From Motacilla alba alba (Eukaryota > Chordata > Aves > Passeriformes > Motacillidae), in the NCBI RefSeq assembly GCF_015832195.1, contig NC_052017.1, positions 10,058,790 through 10,122,789 on the forward strand: 64,000 nucleotides of DNA, read 5' to 3'. Both the position numbers and the translations under genes were made by a program. How positions within the stretch are numbered: the first letter of the stretch is position 1; the number at the start of each line of letters is the position of its first letter. Under the pieces are notes generated by a model, which ran no database searches, was not told the DNA's origin, and saw only the letters and a list, made by a program, of their open reading frames with translations. Shown here one piece after another: positions 37,740-49,989 of the stretch.

Positions 37740-40284
37740 TGCTAAGGACAAAATATAGACCAAGATTCCTAATAAAATCATGGTCAGCAGCAATCAGCTT
37801 TGTTGTGTTACATCAAGCAGAAAGAAGCACTGGAAGCCTTTCTGGAGAGTTTGGACACAAAAACTGCAACACAAGTACGAACTGCCACTGCTGGATACCT
37901 TCAACTCAGTATTTTTATCACACATTAAGAGCAAATTTATCCCAGGAGTTAAAAAGAAATACTGCATGCAAAGCAATGCTTACAAAGCTGTATTGCTGCT
38001 GGCCTTAGTGACAACCACAGTGACAGTATTCATACAGTGAGGCATCAGGCTTTTGGGAGAGCGTGCTCCAGCCTCCAGAAAACCTGCTGCTCTAGGGCCA
38101 AGACTGAAGAAGCCCCTGAATCCTGATGAACTGCACACCAAAGACTGTGCCTAAGTCAATTTGTACAGTACAACCGCAGTGATAGGAAAACAGAACTGTT
38201 TACAGCCAAGAGCTCTGATTCCCTCTGAGTAACCCACCTCCTCAAGGAATCTCAGCACCCACTCCTCCTCCCTGAGGGTCCTGCTGATTTCCTACAACAA
38301 AGTACAAGTACAAGTCTCTGGGTGTAAGGTTTGCCATAGCCTAGCCTAATGCAGAAATTGCCAAAAATACACAATGAAACCATCATGGTATTTTATTAAA
38401 TCAAATCTTTAAGATTTTTGTTGTGCAGTTCACTGTAGAGCATTTTTAAACTAGTTCTACAGAAGCCATTGCCTGCCTGTGCTGTGCCTACACAGATGAA
38501 TTTATGCAGAAGCCTGCGGCTCGTGAAGGTACAGTCATAGGGGAGAAAAAGAAAATGGAACACAACCAGGAACCAAACTCCCACATATTTGCCTTTTTCA
38601 GCTAATCTTGCTAATAATAGCACAATTGTTTCCTTGTAAAGGAATGCAGGGAGGTTTAATTATCAAAGTAAAACTTCATGCTTTTAAGACTGGGGAAAAA
38701 AAAAATGAAACCACCTTCCTGTATTTCCTAGCCTTTGGCATAAGGACTGTACTTAGAAACAGAGATCTCAAATTTAGCACTTGGTGTACTGGAGATTTTA
38801 AAGCTATCACTCCCCTCTTTTCTTCTTCCCAGATCACCCACCCTCACACAGCACACCAGCTCCCAAACCAAGTAAGCAGTAATTTCTGAATTGCCAATGT
38901 AAATTTTTGTACAGTAAAAGGGGGTGAAGTCAAGAAAGAAGCCTTGACTCTCCAATGTCTGTATTGAAATCAAAGTGCCGTTCACAAACAACTGGTCTCA
39001 TAGTTTGATCTCCATTCCTTTACCACCTCCAGTGCCCACAGAACTCATAAAATATCTTGCATTCAGGCTATTTGTTTTGAGTACTTGATGGTGCAACAAA
39101 GATGTGGCAACCATGACTTCAGTTTCACATTTGGAGCGTGATGGCCAAAGCTCCAGGACACTCAGCACAGTGACTTGGTAGGGTACTGTTAGTCGGCAAA
39201 AACCACAGTAAGATCCAGACCACATCAGACTTCAGACAGCTCTGAAGTAAAATTATAATATAAAGGGTTTTTTCCCCTTCAGTTCTAGATTCGAAATCAT
39301 TAAGCCATAAAACCTGTAAAGCTAGGAACTAACATTATCATATACTTGCAAATTCAAGGAAGTAGACAGAGTTCTGAGGCTAAGCTGTATTTAATTTCTG
39401 CCCACCTGTCACTAGCTTTGGTGTGATATGTCATCCTGAATAAAAGAAAAAGAGGTACCAGATTTCTACGTTCTTTCTGTTGAAAAGGAAAAAGTCTTTC
39501 TCATGTTCTAGAGTACCCCATCTATTGAAATGCACAAGGAAACCTTGAAATAATTATAACTAACAGCAGTAGTCACATTTATTTATGATGAATAAAACAT
39601 GATGGAGAGCTGTCATGAAAAAAAAAAGACAGAGATCTAATCTCCTAAGGCACACAAGTGCATTTCCTGCTCATGTCAGTAAGAATAAACAGCCCTGTGC
39701 AAAGCCCAATGAATTTACTGGGTCTTAAGTGCCTCTGTCATATAAGAAAAAAATTACTTAATATTACATGTTTCACGTACAAAATGAAGGGGAGGAAAGC
39801 AGGAAGATGAAGGAATAATAGCAGAAAACATGAGAAATATTCACTAAATTCAAATTCGGATTTATACTCCATTTTTTTATGGAGGTTGAAATGATCAGTG
39901 GTTTCCATTTTTTCATGGAGGTTTTCATGATCAGTGAAAAAAATCAATACTCCTGACCCCACAGGAAAACTGCTTAGAGCAGGGTGTTTCTGCTGAAAAA
40001 AAGAATTATTATGAATAATGTCTCTAATAATCTGTTTTCAGCAAACAAGAAATTCAATGGACTTAAGAGGTTACTAGTATCCAACATTTTGTGATATTTT
40101 ATCCAACATTAGCCTATTTGTTTCCACAATGGTTCAGTGTGAAAAGAACCAACACCACAGACACACAAAACTGCAGGACACACATTAGTAATTCCATGCA
40201 ATTGCACAACAGCCAATTACCACATTTTAGAAATACAAACAGGTGTTCAGGTATTCAACCTGAATATTCCTTCCACACTGTTCA
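37740..40284. other. Gene-free stretch
   Basis: Unique A/T-rich sequence. I see no gene, and open frames are all under 100 codons. The only structured element is the 36-bp duplication at 39,869-39,936. Confidence 0.6.
39869..39936. repeat. 36-bp tandem duplication
   Basis: Two copies start at 39,869 and 39,905. Both share CCATTTTTT, ATGGAGGTT and ATGATCAGTG. Differences are a few substitutions around the centre of the unit. Confidence 0.9.
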
Positions 40285-40530
40285 GCTTTGCTAGACCTCA
40301 GGTGAAACCTGGCAACCAGCTCTGGGCACTACACATTATCTCAGCACCTCCTAAAGCAGTCTGGAGTTACTTAACAAGGAATGACAGAGGTGCAGAATGT
40401 TTCATCTGTGCCCTCTTTAATGTCCATGGAAAGGCTTTGTAAATCACCCAAATGAGATATTATGCAGCTGATTCCAGACAAGAGCAGGGAATAGACTGGA
40501 CAATCTCTCTAGGTCAATCCAAACCCCATT
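40285..40530 (+). mobile_element. Decayed CR1 LINE fragment
   Basis: The 5' part resembles the CR1 phrase near 'AGACCTCATCT...AGTTCTGGGC' (here TAGACCTCAGG ... CAGCTCTGGGCAC). The 3' part resembles 'TTGGACTAGATGATCTCTAAAGGTCCCTTCCAACCC' (here AGACTGGACAATCTCTCTAG then GTCAATCCAAACCCC). The middle is poorly matched and may include deletions or a nested change. The end lies near the expected CR1 3' end, without a clear terminal ATTCTATGA repeat. It is an older and more eroded copy than the one at 14.2 kb. Confidence 0.5.
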
Positions 40531-43241
40531 TCCTAAGAACATTAGCAGTAAAGTTCCTTTCTGCAATCCCAAGTGAAATGGCTTTGACCTAAGGACCATA
40601 AACCTCAACAAAGCCCACGTTCTATTACCACCATAAATTCCACATCCATTGCAAGGCACCAGCCCAAGGATCTCAGCAATACAAACCCAAAGTGCACAGC
40701 AAGAGGTTGCCAAAGCCCAGCTTCTCAAAATGAGGAGTTACCACATTGTGCATGAGATAAAATAGAGAACTTCAAAAGACAAATGGTGACAGCTCCAGTA
40801 ACATTTTAGATCCATCTAAGAGGTGACATGATTGCTGACATCTGAACATCTTCTGACTAGCAGTTCCATTTAAGAAAACGCGAGGAATTATTTTAACATA
40901 TTCTGGGGGGGAGGGAAAACTGAACTATTTTTAAATTCACAGTAAGAAAAGTCCCACTTTATTCATGAAGGTTAGCCAGAGAAAACCAGTCTTATGGTCC
41001 CAACAGTGTGCTGATGCTCAGAAAAGCAGATATGAGAAAACCACCTTTTCTTAATAGACATGCTCTACATGTGACACAAAGATTAGCTCTGGCTGCTTTA
41101 GAGATTAAAATTACTTTTCTCCTCATTTGCAGCTCTTTGCAATGCAAAATCCAACAGAAACTGAAAGCAGGAACTAGACTGTTTCTGGGTCATACACCAT
41201 TAGACCTGTTAGTTAAATGCCAGTTGCAGAGCTGCTATTCCTGGTTGGAATGTGTGAGCCACAAAAAAACATGGCCTGACATTCAATTTATAGGGTTGGC
41301 ACTTGGGCATCTGGAGACAGGACGAATTTTTCATAGAGGATGCATATTTCAGCTAGAAGTCTTTAAAAGGCCCCGAATAAGGAATGCAACATTCAAAGAA
41401 CCAGTATTCAGATTTTTGTCACAAATCAGGTATTTCTTTAACTCACAAATTTTCACAATCTTATGTTCAACTTGTAGAAAGGAGCAACCAAAAAAAATCA
41501 CATTGATCAAAATGCTATGTTTTGACAATAAATCACTAACTGTTAAAATAGGAAACTGAGTGCATGACTCTTGAGACACTGGCCTGCAGTATAGAGTTCT
41601 CTGAAACTAAAGTGATCTGTTACATGAAAGAAATACTTTACCAGGTGATTAAACTTCTTAGTCTGCATTAGGATAAAGAGATTCAGGAAGAAATCAAATC
41701 CGGACTGATGTCTGCAGGGATGTTTTCAAATGCATAGTTTCTGCAGAAAATGTACGTGCTTACTACATTTACAAAGGCCTGTGATTTCCTTAAGGACTTG
41801 AAATGTTAAATTATTTTCCCCCTGGTTCAAGTTTGTATTACTTTTGACTTCTTCAAGAGAATAAACAGGTCACTCTGCTCATTGCTTCAGTCATGTGACA
41901 CTGTAAGACTGACCAAAATTAACAAAACAGAAAAGATTTAACGAGGAAGAAAGAACACAGGAACTGACTTTAATTGGGATCACTACATTGTGCAGAACGA
42001 AAGGAAGGCTATAATATAGGAAACTGCTTTAGAGGAAAGTACAAAGGACTCAGGATCTGGCAAGCAAATATGATACACATGTGGTGAGGCAGTCTGTCAT
42101 CCATCTTTCTAGAAGGAAATCTCTTTGTTCTTCTGCTGGGACAGTCTGTAGATGTCCAACTTGCAGAGTATGCAAGAAAAAAATTGGTGCACTTCTAACA
42201 AAAAATAGTGATGTTTTGTAAAACACAAAGAGATTCAGGGACCAGCCCTGAAAAATGGGATGCTCTTGGTTGTCAGGGTAACGTGATCACCCCAGACAAC
42301 AGAGACGTCAGCAGCAATGTGCAGCACACACTTGGTACCCAAGCACACAAGTCTTCCTGCTTCCCTTTTGTAATTAAGCCACAAAGGGATGTAGGTAATT
42401 GCTGCTAAGGTGGGGATCAGTCTTTTCTCTGTGTTAGGGATCCAAGAAATCCAAGAATCTGGTTGATGCTTAAAAACAGCCTTTACTGGGGTTACCCATC
42501 CAACTTTAAGCCGTTAATTAGAAGAATCAACAGATAGCAGAAAAACAGTGAACCATAAGGGACAACCCTTCTGTTTAATGCAGCAGGGTCCAGCAAACAT
42601 GGTAAGATCTAATGACACACAAAATATTACTATTGCTTTCTTTAGGGTAACACTCATGTAGCTTTTCTTTCCTTAGATCAGATTCCTCAGATTCCCATTG
42701 TGTGCATTCTCACAAGAAGCTATTAAACAGTTTTCCAGTTTTCTGCAGCCTGAAAGCTGGAAAGAACACATTAAAAGCTACATTGCCTTCTCCATCGAAC
42801 CAGGCTTCAAATCACCACTCAGCTGCAAGCATACAAAGATTCAGATACACAATAGAATAAATGACCAGATCAAGAAGTCCTGCTTGTGTGCCTTGCTGAT
42901 GATCACTTAAAACAATGTGAAGTCCCATGTCTGACAAAATTAAAAATGTGCAAATTTTGAAGGATTTTTATTAATGAGAGTGGATACAGTCCTCTGATCC
43001 CACAGCAGCATTACCAATGTGTTCTCATAGATCACTCTTCTATTGCAGTTTACACATTTGGTGTTTTGGGTAGACTGCTGTGGTTTTACCAGGCAGGTAC
43101 CTAAACATTACCCAGCCTCTAACTCACTTCCCCTTCCAGTGGGACGAGGGAAAGAGCTGGGAAAAAAAATAATTAAAAAAAAAAATAAAATTTGTGGGTT
43201 GAGACAAAGCCAGTTTAATAGGACAGGATTTGAAGAATTGA

Positions 43242-43249
43242 AGTAGTAG

Positions 43250-43279
<30 letters not shown>
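43242..43279. repeat. AGT/AAT compound microsatellite
   Basis: Four AGT units (43,242-43,253) are followed by about eight to nine AAT units (to 43,279). The poly-tyrosine and poly-leucine frames on the minus strand come from this repeat. Confidence 0.95.
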
Positions 43280-43280
<1 letters not shown>

Positions 43281-46200
43281 CAAATATAAAAACAGGAGAT
43301 GCACAATTGCTCACCATCCGCTGACTGATGCCCAGCCAAGTGCCAAGTGCAGCCCTTGGCTGATTTTTTTTCCCCTAATTTTTACACTGAACATGACCCC
43401 AAATGGTGGGACACCCCTCTGGACAGCTGGGATCAGCTGTCCCAGCTTGTGTCCCCTCCCAGCTGTGTGCTGGGCTCCTTGTTGATGGGGTGGGGTGAGA
43501 GGTAGAGAAGGCCTTGGTTCTGTGTAAACACTGCTCAGCAACAACTAAAACATCACTGTATTTTCAACATTATTCTCATCCTAAATCCCAAACACAGCAC
43601 TGCACTAGCTACGAGGAAGAAAATTAACTCTATCTGAGCTGAAACCAGGCCACCCTGAAAAATTGTAGAAAGCTATCTAGCAGAAAAGAATTCCCATTTA
43701 GTAGAAAACATTAAATATTCTGAATTCTGAATATTAAAGTTGACAAGAATAGCCTCATGGGTTTTTAATCTTACTCTATGTCACTGCTGTTGTTTTCTTT
43801 GAAGACTATCTTCTTAAAAAAGAGAAAAGTATTTAAATCACTTTGTTTAAATCCCTCTAGAGGCTAGACCAGCTCTTTAGCACTACGGAGTGAATAAAAC
43901 ATTCACTCACCAAAAGGGATACACATTAATGGTTTTGCAGGAGGAAGTAATAATATGATTTTTAAAAAAAAATTCAGGCACAACTAAGTTTATTTCTTCA
44001 TTGTTCTGATATTAAATGACAATTTATACTCAGCGAGGATTAATGGAAGAGGGAGATTAAAACAAGTAAATGGGGGAAAGCCTCAGGAAAAAAGATGGAA
44101 TACATGACTTAAATTTTCAGAGTAGCAAACTGAACAATCAGTGTAGGTTAACATCTACACTTTTACTCCTAACCATTGTTGGGACTCTTTGCATCCAATT
44201 TTGTAACACAGCCCTGCCCCAGCTGGTGAAAGATCCTGTTTCTTCACTCCTAGAGTCCAAGAAACTTATCTGTGCTTGCCCTTCCCTCTTCCCTCCCTGG
44301 ATATGTCATAAGTTGGCCAGCTTGCATCTAGGGCTAATAGGTCATATGCAATAAATGAAAATCTTTCCACAACAGTTTCACAGTCAATACAAGACGCCAG
44401 TGAGCTTTCTCTGCTCTTTGTGAAACTGAGTTGGTGTTGCTAGCATAAATATTTACTTTATATCCATAAACACACGTACACCTTCCCACACACACCCCTG
44501 TGACCATTATGCAGCTACATGGCTCATATTACTCACCTACAAGTAAAGAAGTTTTTCAAGTTAAAACTTGAGATGTCTATTAGCAGACGTAGGAAACCAA
44601 TGACCTGAAACAGCAGCTGGCACGGAAGGTACCTATAAAACAGCCATATATCCTTCAGCTAATATCCTGCTTTGCATAATTTACGGATGATTAACAATCT
44701 CAAGTTTGCTTCATCGATATGGGGATGGCGGTTCCCACATTTTGGCAGAAAAAGCCCCTTGTCCCTGTGCACTTCCCTGCCTGCCTCAGCCCAGCAGGTT
44801 CCCCCTCTGGTGTGTGGTTCCAGCCACACACCCAGAGCTGCTGGGGAAGGAGCCCTGGGGGTTGCGCCAGTGCTGTTGCAGGACTGATCACAGAACAACC
44901 ATGATAGCCAGGAAACATTGACTCAGCTAACACACGAGCCAGGTAACAGATAAAAGTTACAAATAACAATGTTCCATTTGTGTGTGACAGCAAACATCAC
45001 ACCATGGCAGACAAACAACAAAAGAAATAGTTTTTATGTCTCTTTTTGTTTGTTTCATATTTAAAAGCTCTTAAAACCTCTTGCAAGAGCTGCTCTACCC
45101 TGTGATCTAAAATACAAACCAAACTCTGGCAAGGCCAAGCACATTAAGTTTAAAGTCAACATCAAACACTTCTCTGGAGTTCTTTAGGTGATAACAGATT
45201 CAATTCTTTTTTTAATCGTCGTATTGTTTTCAGTTCCACTTGACTCACATCAGACAGGAACAGCAGCTCAACACCTTTCTTAGAGGAGCTCTGCCACCAC
45301 CTGGCACAAGGCAGGTGGGGATTATAGACAGTATGAACCAGAGTTCAAAATGCTCCTAAAATAACATGAAAGCAGAGCTGGATCTCAAAATCACTTCACA
45401 TTTCTGGCTCCCATTATGATTTCTCTTCTAACCTAAAAGTAGAGCTTTGTCTTCATGCTTGGTGACACAAAATAAAATTACTACAAAATTCTATAAGTTA
45501 GACAATAATAAGACATTACAACTCATATTCAGTTCTTTAAAGAAAAAAATGTGGTGAGGGGAGGTCAAAATCCAATGAAGTTAATTCCTTAACTAGGAGT
45601 TAATCTGGGAGATGTACACATGTAGGCAACTAGCTTAGAAAACTTTATAGGTGATCTCAACACGCATTTGTAAACAAGGTCAGGGATGAGTCATCTCCTC
45701 CTGAACTCTTAGATACTTACTGAATTCCCAGGTAGTGAGGTCAAAGAGCAGGTAGACATATTTGAAGGAATCAGATGGTTATGAATCTTATACAGAGAAT
45801 CAATTATATGCTTTTTGTAACTCTGAACATAAAATTTCCAGGCTTCACTTGAAGGCCTTATCCTAAACACCCTGCTGCAGAAGAACATCTGTTCATATCC
45901 CAGAAGAAAAGCATAGCAGACATAACTCAGGAGAGGATTAGGCTAAATATAGCTAATATTGGTTTAAAACATATCTACAATCAATTCTTGATTTGCATCA
46001 GTCATCACTAATTGGCTCACATGAATCCAGATTCCTGGGTGCAGTGTAAGTGCTGTACTCAACAGCTGAATTTATAATGCTTTCCATTAAAAAAATGACC
46101 CCGGCACAATTGATACCAGTGACCCTTCATGGTTTTGTTACTAGTTGCCAAAGGGTACAAGCTGGAGAGCTGCAGAAGGGTCTGGCCAATGCACTGGCTT

Positions 46201-46619
46201 GGAGTTTTTATTTTATTCCACAGCCTACACCCTCTCCTTCCACCCACCAGGTATCTGTTTCTCTCTCTCCACTATGGACTTCACACCTCCCTGGTTTTGC
46301 TGATCCTTGACATCTCTAGGCTTCTTGTTTTTCTACTAAAACTTTAAGAGGTAGAAGTTAGTTATCAATCATTCATCCCTGTGACGTGAGGCGTTTTTTA
46401 TGTATGCATTCAAGTGTGCCTGTGTGACACTCCAGGATCAAGGATGATCTCTTCCTCCCCTTTTCAAGCACAAAAGCAATCAATGCAAATACTTTAATAG
46501 CAATGTCATAGCCATTCATCATTTCTTAAAACTTTAGATCTCTGCTTTGAAGTGATAACAGGTTAAATGACAGTACTGGCCCCCTCTGTAATTATGTCCC
46601 TTTTATGGCAAGTTTCCTG

Positions 46620-46930
46620 GCATACAACAGCTGGTTTTATTATTAGTAATGCTGCACGATGACTGCAAAAAATCTGACCTGAACGGGATAAAACCAAACC
46701 AGCTGTTTCATCTCCTTTCATCTATTCACATCTCAAAGGGGGCTTTGTGCACAATTGGTTTCCACCGAAGAGCTGAAAAATCACGTGTCACAACAGGGGC
46801 CCGAGGTATGTGGGTCATGGAATGAGCTGCAATCCCGGCCCCGCCACGGAAAATCTCTGCCCAGCCCATCCTCCCCCCCCTTAATCTCACTGGGATGAAT
46901 TGGCACCGAGGAAAACAACGAGCACTCACT
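46620..46930. promoter_or_regulatory. Possible conserved regulatory block with E-box and TCF-like motifs
   Basis: Motifs that can be read directly are CTCAAAGG at 46,732-46,739 (TCF/LEF-like) and CACGTG at 46,782-46,787 (E-box). Several CpG sites are retained at about 46,800-46,920 (CCCGAGG, CCCGGCCCCGCC, CACCGAGG). A poly-C run lies at about 46,873-46,880. No meaningful open frame covers the block. Conservation is not shown. Confidence 0.18.
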
Positions 46931-47589
46931 CACTGCATTTAATTCCCACGGAATAAACACAGAAATGAGACAGCCAGCGCATTCAGTTGTAGAATCTGCC
47001 CTGAGAGTCCAGATGAGCAGTAGGAATGGAGAGGAAAGGGTTTTAGTCTCCAAAACAGGAAAAACAGAACCCAAATTTAGATCCATTACGTTGTTTCTTC
47101 ACAGAATATAGAAATCCCACTCTTCTTCTACTGCAGCAACCCTGACAGCCTCCTTAGTTACCCTGGTTTCACAAAGCATACTTCTGTCACCTAAGCAGAT
47201 ACAACAGCGCTGCCCACCAACTCAAGATGACAAAAGCTTGAAACCAGAACGTTTTAATTACAGATCTCTTTTAATTTTACTAACAAAGAATAATAATTAG
47301 AGAGCGAAGGAGGCCCACACAAACCCAAAAACATCCCAAAGACACTCCATGGACTTCACCAAGGCTCACCGGTAGTTCCATTTCACAATCCAGATGTTGT
47401 TACTGGCAAACCTTGGAACTACCACAATTTTACAGAACCATCTTAAGTACAAATTTAACTCCCTAAGATACTGCAATGGTTAATTAGTACAGGCTTCAGA
47501 TGACAATGCCAGAAGATTATACATGTAAAGTACATTTTGAGGTATTATTTAGCCATGTCTCTGACATTTTAACAAAAAACCATTCAATA

Positions 47590-47830
47590 CATCACTTTAT
47601 GTAGCCTGAAGAAAATGAATCATTCAAATAGATGTTTATTTTCAACAGACATAACTATTAAAATAGAAGGCGAAGAACATGCATGAGCAGCATTATAACC
47701 ACCTGCTGTGATTCCTGTATTATAAGTCATCAGTGTAACAATTAACAGTGTGGTACCTCACATGTCCTTTAGTGAGTTAAACAATCAGTCAGCTTTATAA
47801 CAAAGCACAGCTGTTAATTGAATAGTGGCA
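47590..47830. promoter_or_regulatory. Possible enhancer: dense SOX, E-box and homeodomain motifs
   Basis: Within 22 bases lie AACAAAG (47,799-47,805, SOX core), CAGCTG (47,808-47,813, E-box) and TTAATTG (47,814-47,820, homeodomain core). The upstream 200 bases add more TTATT/AATTAAC cores and are free of simple repeats. This spacing is typical of developmental enhancers, but such motifs are short and occur by chance in A/T-rich DNA. Confidence 0.2.
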
Positions 47831-49600
47831 CCTTGCATGGAGGGCAACACTGACCTCGCACAGCCAGGACTCACTGAGATCTACAGCCTGGCTGCCAGCC
47901 CTGCCCCAGCTCCAGGGGGACCAGTGAGATTTCCCTGGCCTTTGGGAGCTCTGTGTATGCAACACAGCTCAGCAGAAATAGGGGTGTCTTGAATCTGGGC
48001 ACACGCTGGCACAGAGTCAGTATCCCACAAAACTAAGCAGGGGTGAAGCGCCTGGAGGAGAACAGTGGAATACAGAGCACAAACACCCAGAAGACAGAAA
48101 ATAATTAGCCTCAAGAGCAAAGCTTAAATCAAAATCCTCTCTGCTTTTCAGCCCGAGACACACATCACCAGGGAACTGTGCCAGTGTGCATCGCAGCATT
48201 TCCCTTTGCATGGACAAGCACCTAGTGAAAAACATTGCCCTGAAACTTGCACTGTACTGCTCCAAGCCACAATGTCAGGGCTGCTCTGAGTTTTATTCGG
48301 ATCACAGGGCAAGATTTTTGTCCCTCCTCTCCACACCAAAATGCCACAGTGGAAAAGCTCTCCTCAGAGTAACAACCTGACAGGCTCATATGTAAGTGAA
48401 GAAAATTGCATTCACACCATTACCCCAAGAAAGAACCACACATCTTTGTTAATTAATGTTATTTACATAACGCATGATTTTGGTGGCTTTCTACAACCAG
48501 CCTTAAGCTAACAGATCAGCCAGAGGGCAATGCAGAACTTCACACTGCTCCGGATCTCAGAGTTTCAGGGCTGAAACTTTCAGGAGGCCTGTGCACACTT
48601 AGGGTGACATTGGTGTCAAAGGTGTTCTTAAAGGGACCAAGGTGAAGAACAACAGTATTCAGATTTCTAAAATATCTAATATGCAAGTTACTGTGCAGTT
48701 TTATTAGCTGCAGCTCTTTTACACAGTCTTTCTTCTCAAATCTTGTGTTAATGGCTCAAGCAATAATTTACAAAAAATCTCTAGGAGAAATGATGTAATA
48801 AACATTAAGAACAACTTATTTGGGACTCTTCCAATACACTGCAAATATTGAACCCCAAGTAGAGAAAAAACAAAGTAAAGCAAACTATTTGCACAGTCCT
48901 GTTAGAGTAACTCCTTTGCAGTAACCATTATTTGCAGAATCAAGGATTTAGTGTTACAATTTGTGATGTTCTAGTAAAGGCTTGGAGACAGAAACTCTAT
49001 AAAATACATTTCAATACTGTAGCCAAAAAGAACAAATTAAAAAAAAAACAAACAAACTAGTTGTGAGCAACAGATTTTTATTTTATCTGAACTAGTCATA
49101 AATTTGCATCTGACACCAAAACCTCCTTGTTTTTGGCATTATGAAGCAATGAAGGTGCATGATAAACTGTAGTGCCATCAGATACACATTAGATACAAAA
49201 ATATTTAAAAGTATCATGGAGAACCACTGAAGTTTTGGTGATGGAGGCAAAGATAACAGTAAACAATTTCCAACTTGGCAGACCACCTCAGATCGATCTG
49301 TTACGTAGATTAAACACTTGGAAGCTTCATTGCACATGCCTGTGTTACCACACAACAAAAATAAAACCGAAGATAAATACTTCAACCATCCTATGCTTTC
49401 ATTAGTTCCTTCTATCTTACATGTTCTGTAACATGTGAAAGCATCAAGGAGAAAATACATGGTCCCTCTTCTGAAGGTAGAAAATCAAAAGCTAGATTTT
49501 CATAGCTCTAATAGCGTCTTAAAGGGGCACGTTATCCAAGCAGATACATGCTTGCACATTTCCCTTCCCAACCTTCTCAAATCCAAGCTAGGAAATGGGG

Positions 49601-49960
49601 ATTAAAGATCAAGGCAGGCTTGAGCTGCAAACAGGTGGGCAGAGGCAGTGTGCGAACCTTGGACACCAGTCCCAAGGGTGCCCTCTGACATGGTGCAGCT
49701 GATAATTAGTTTCTGCAATCCCCCATGCGAATGTAATGAGTCCTGGAGTATCTGCAAGGTCACCTTGGCTACTGCTGGCCATCCCCAGCAGTGCTGCCAC
49801 CCCCCTGCACTGGGGTGGTGTCAGTCGGTCCCCAGGCACACGGTGAGCCCCAGGTGAGTCACCCCTGGCAGGAGCCTACTTCCCTGCAGTGGCTATAAAT
49901 GGAGCCAGAAGGACCAGTTCTGACCCAGGCACCTCAAAGCTGAGCATCTGAGTGAAGGCA
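49601..49960 (+). promoter_or_regulatory. Promoter-like patch: AP-1 site, TATA-like box
   Basis: A GC-richer patch contains TGAGTCA (49,855-49,861, AP-1 consensus, also part of a CAG|GTGAGT donor-like site). CTATAAAT follows at 49,893-49,900, within CTATAAATGG, one base from a CArG box. A start would be expected near 49,925. A second TGAGTCA lies at 49,983-49,989. There is no CpG island and no recognisable first exon or open frame downstream, so a tissue-restricted promoter, a noncoding-RNA promoter or chance are all possible. Confidence 0.18.
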
Positions 49961-49989
49961 GATGAATCCTGCTCTTCACCTCTGAGTCA

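Larger units (their letters stand above)
40531..49600. other. Gene-free stretch
   Basis: No gene can be supported. It contains the longest plus-strand open frame of the window (41,008-41,559), which has no recognisable domain, and the AGT/AAT microsatellite. Two blocks at 46,620-46,930 and 47,590-47,830 look like regulatory DNA. A GC-richer patch at about 44,750-44,890 has open frames on both strands. Confidence 0.55.

Noticed and set aside
43108..43339. Minus-strand frames with long tyrosine or leucine runs
   Set aside because: They are translations of the AGT/AAT microsatellite.
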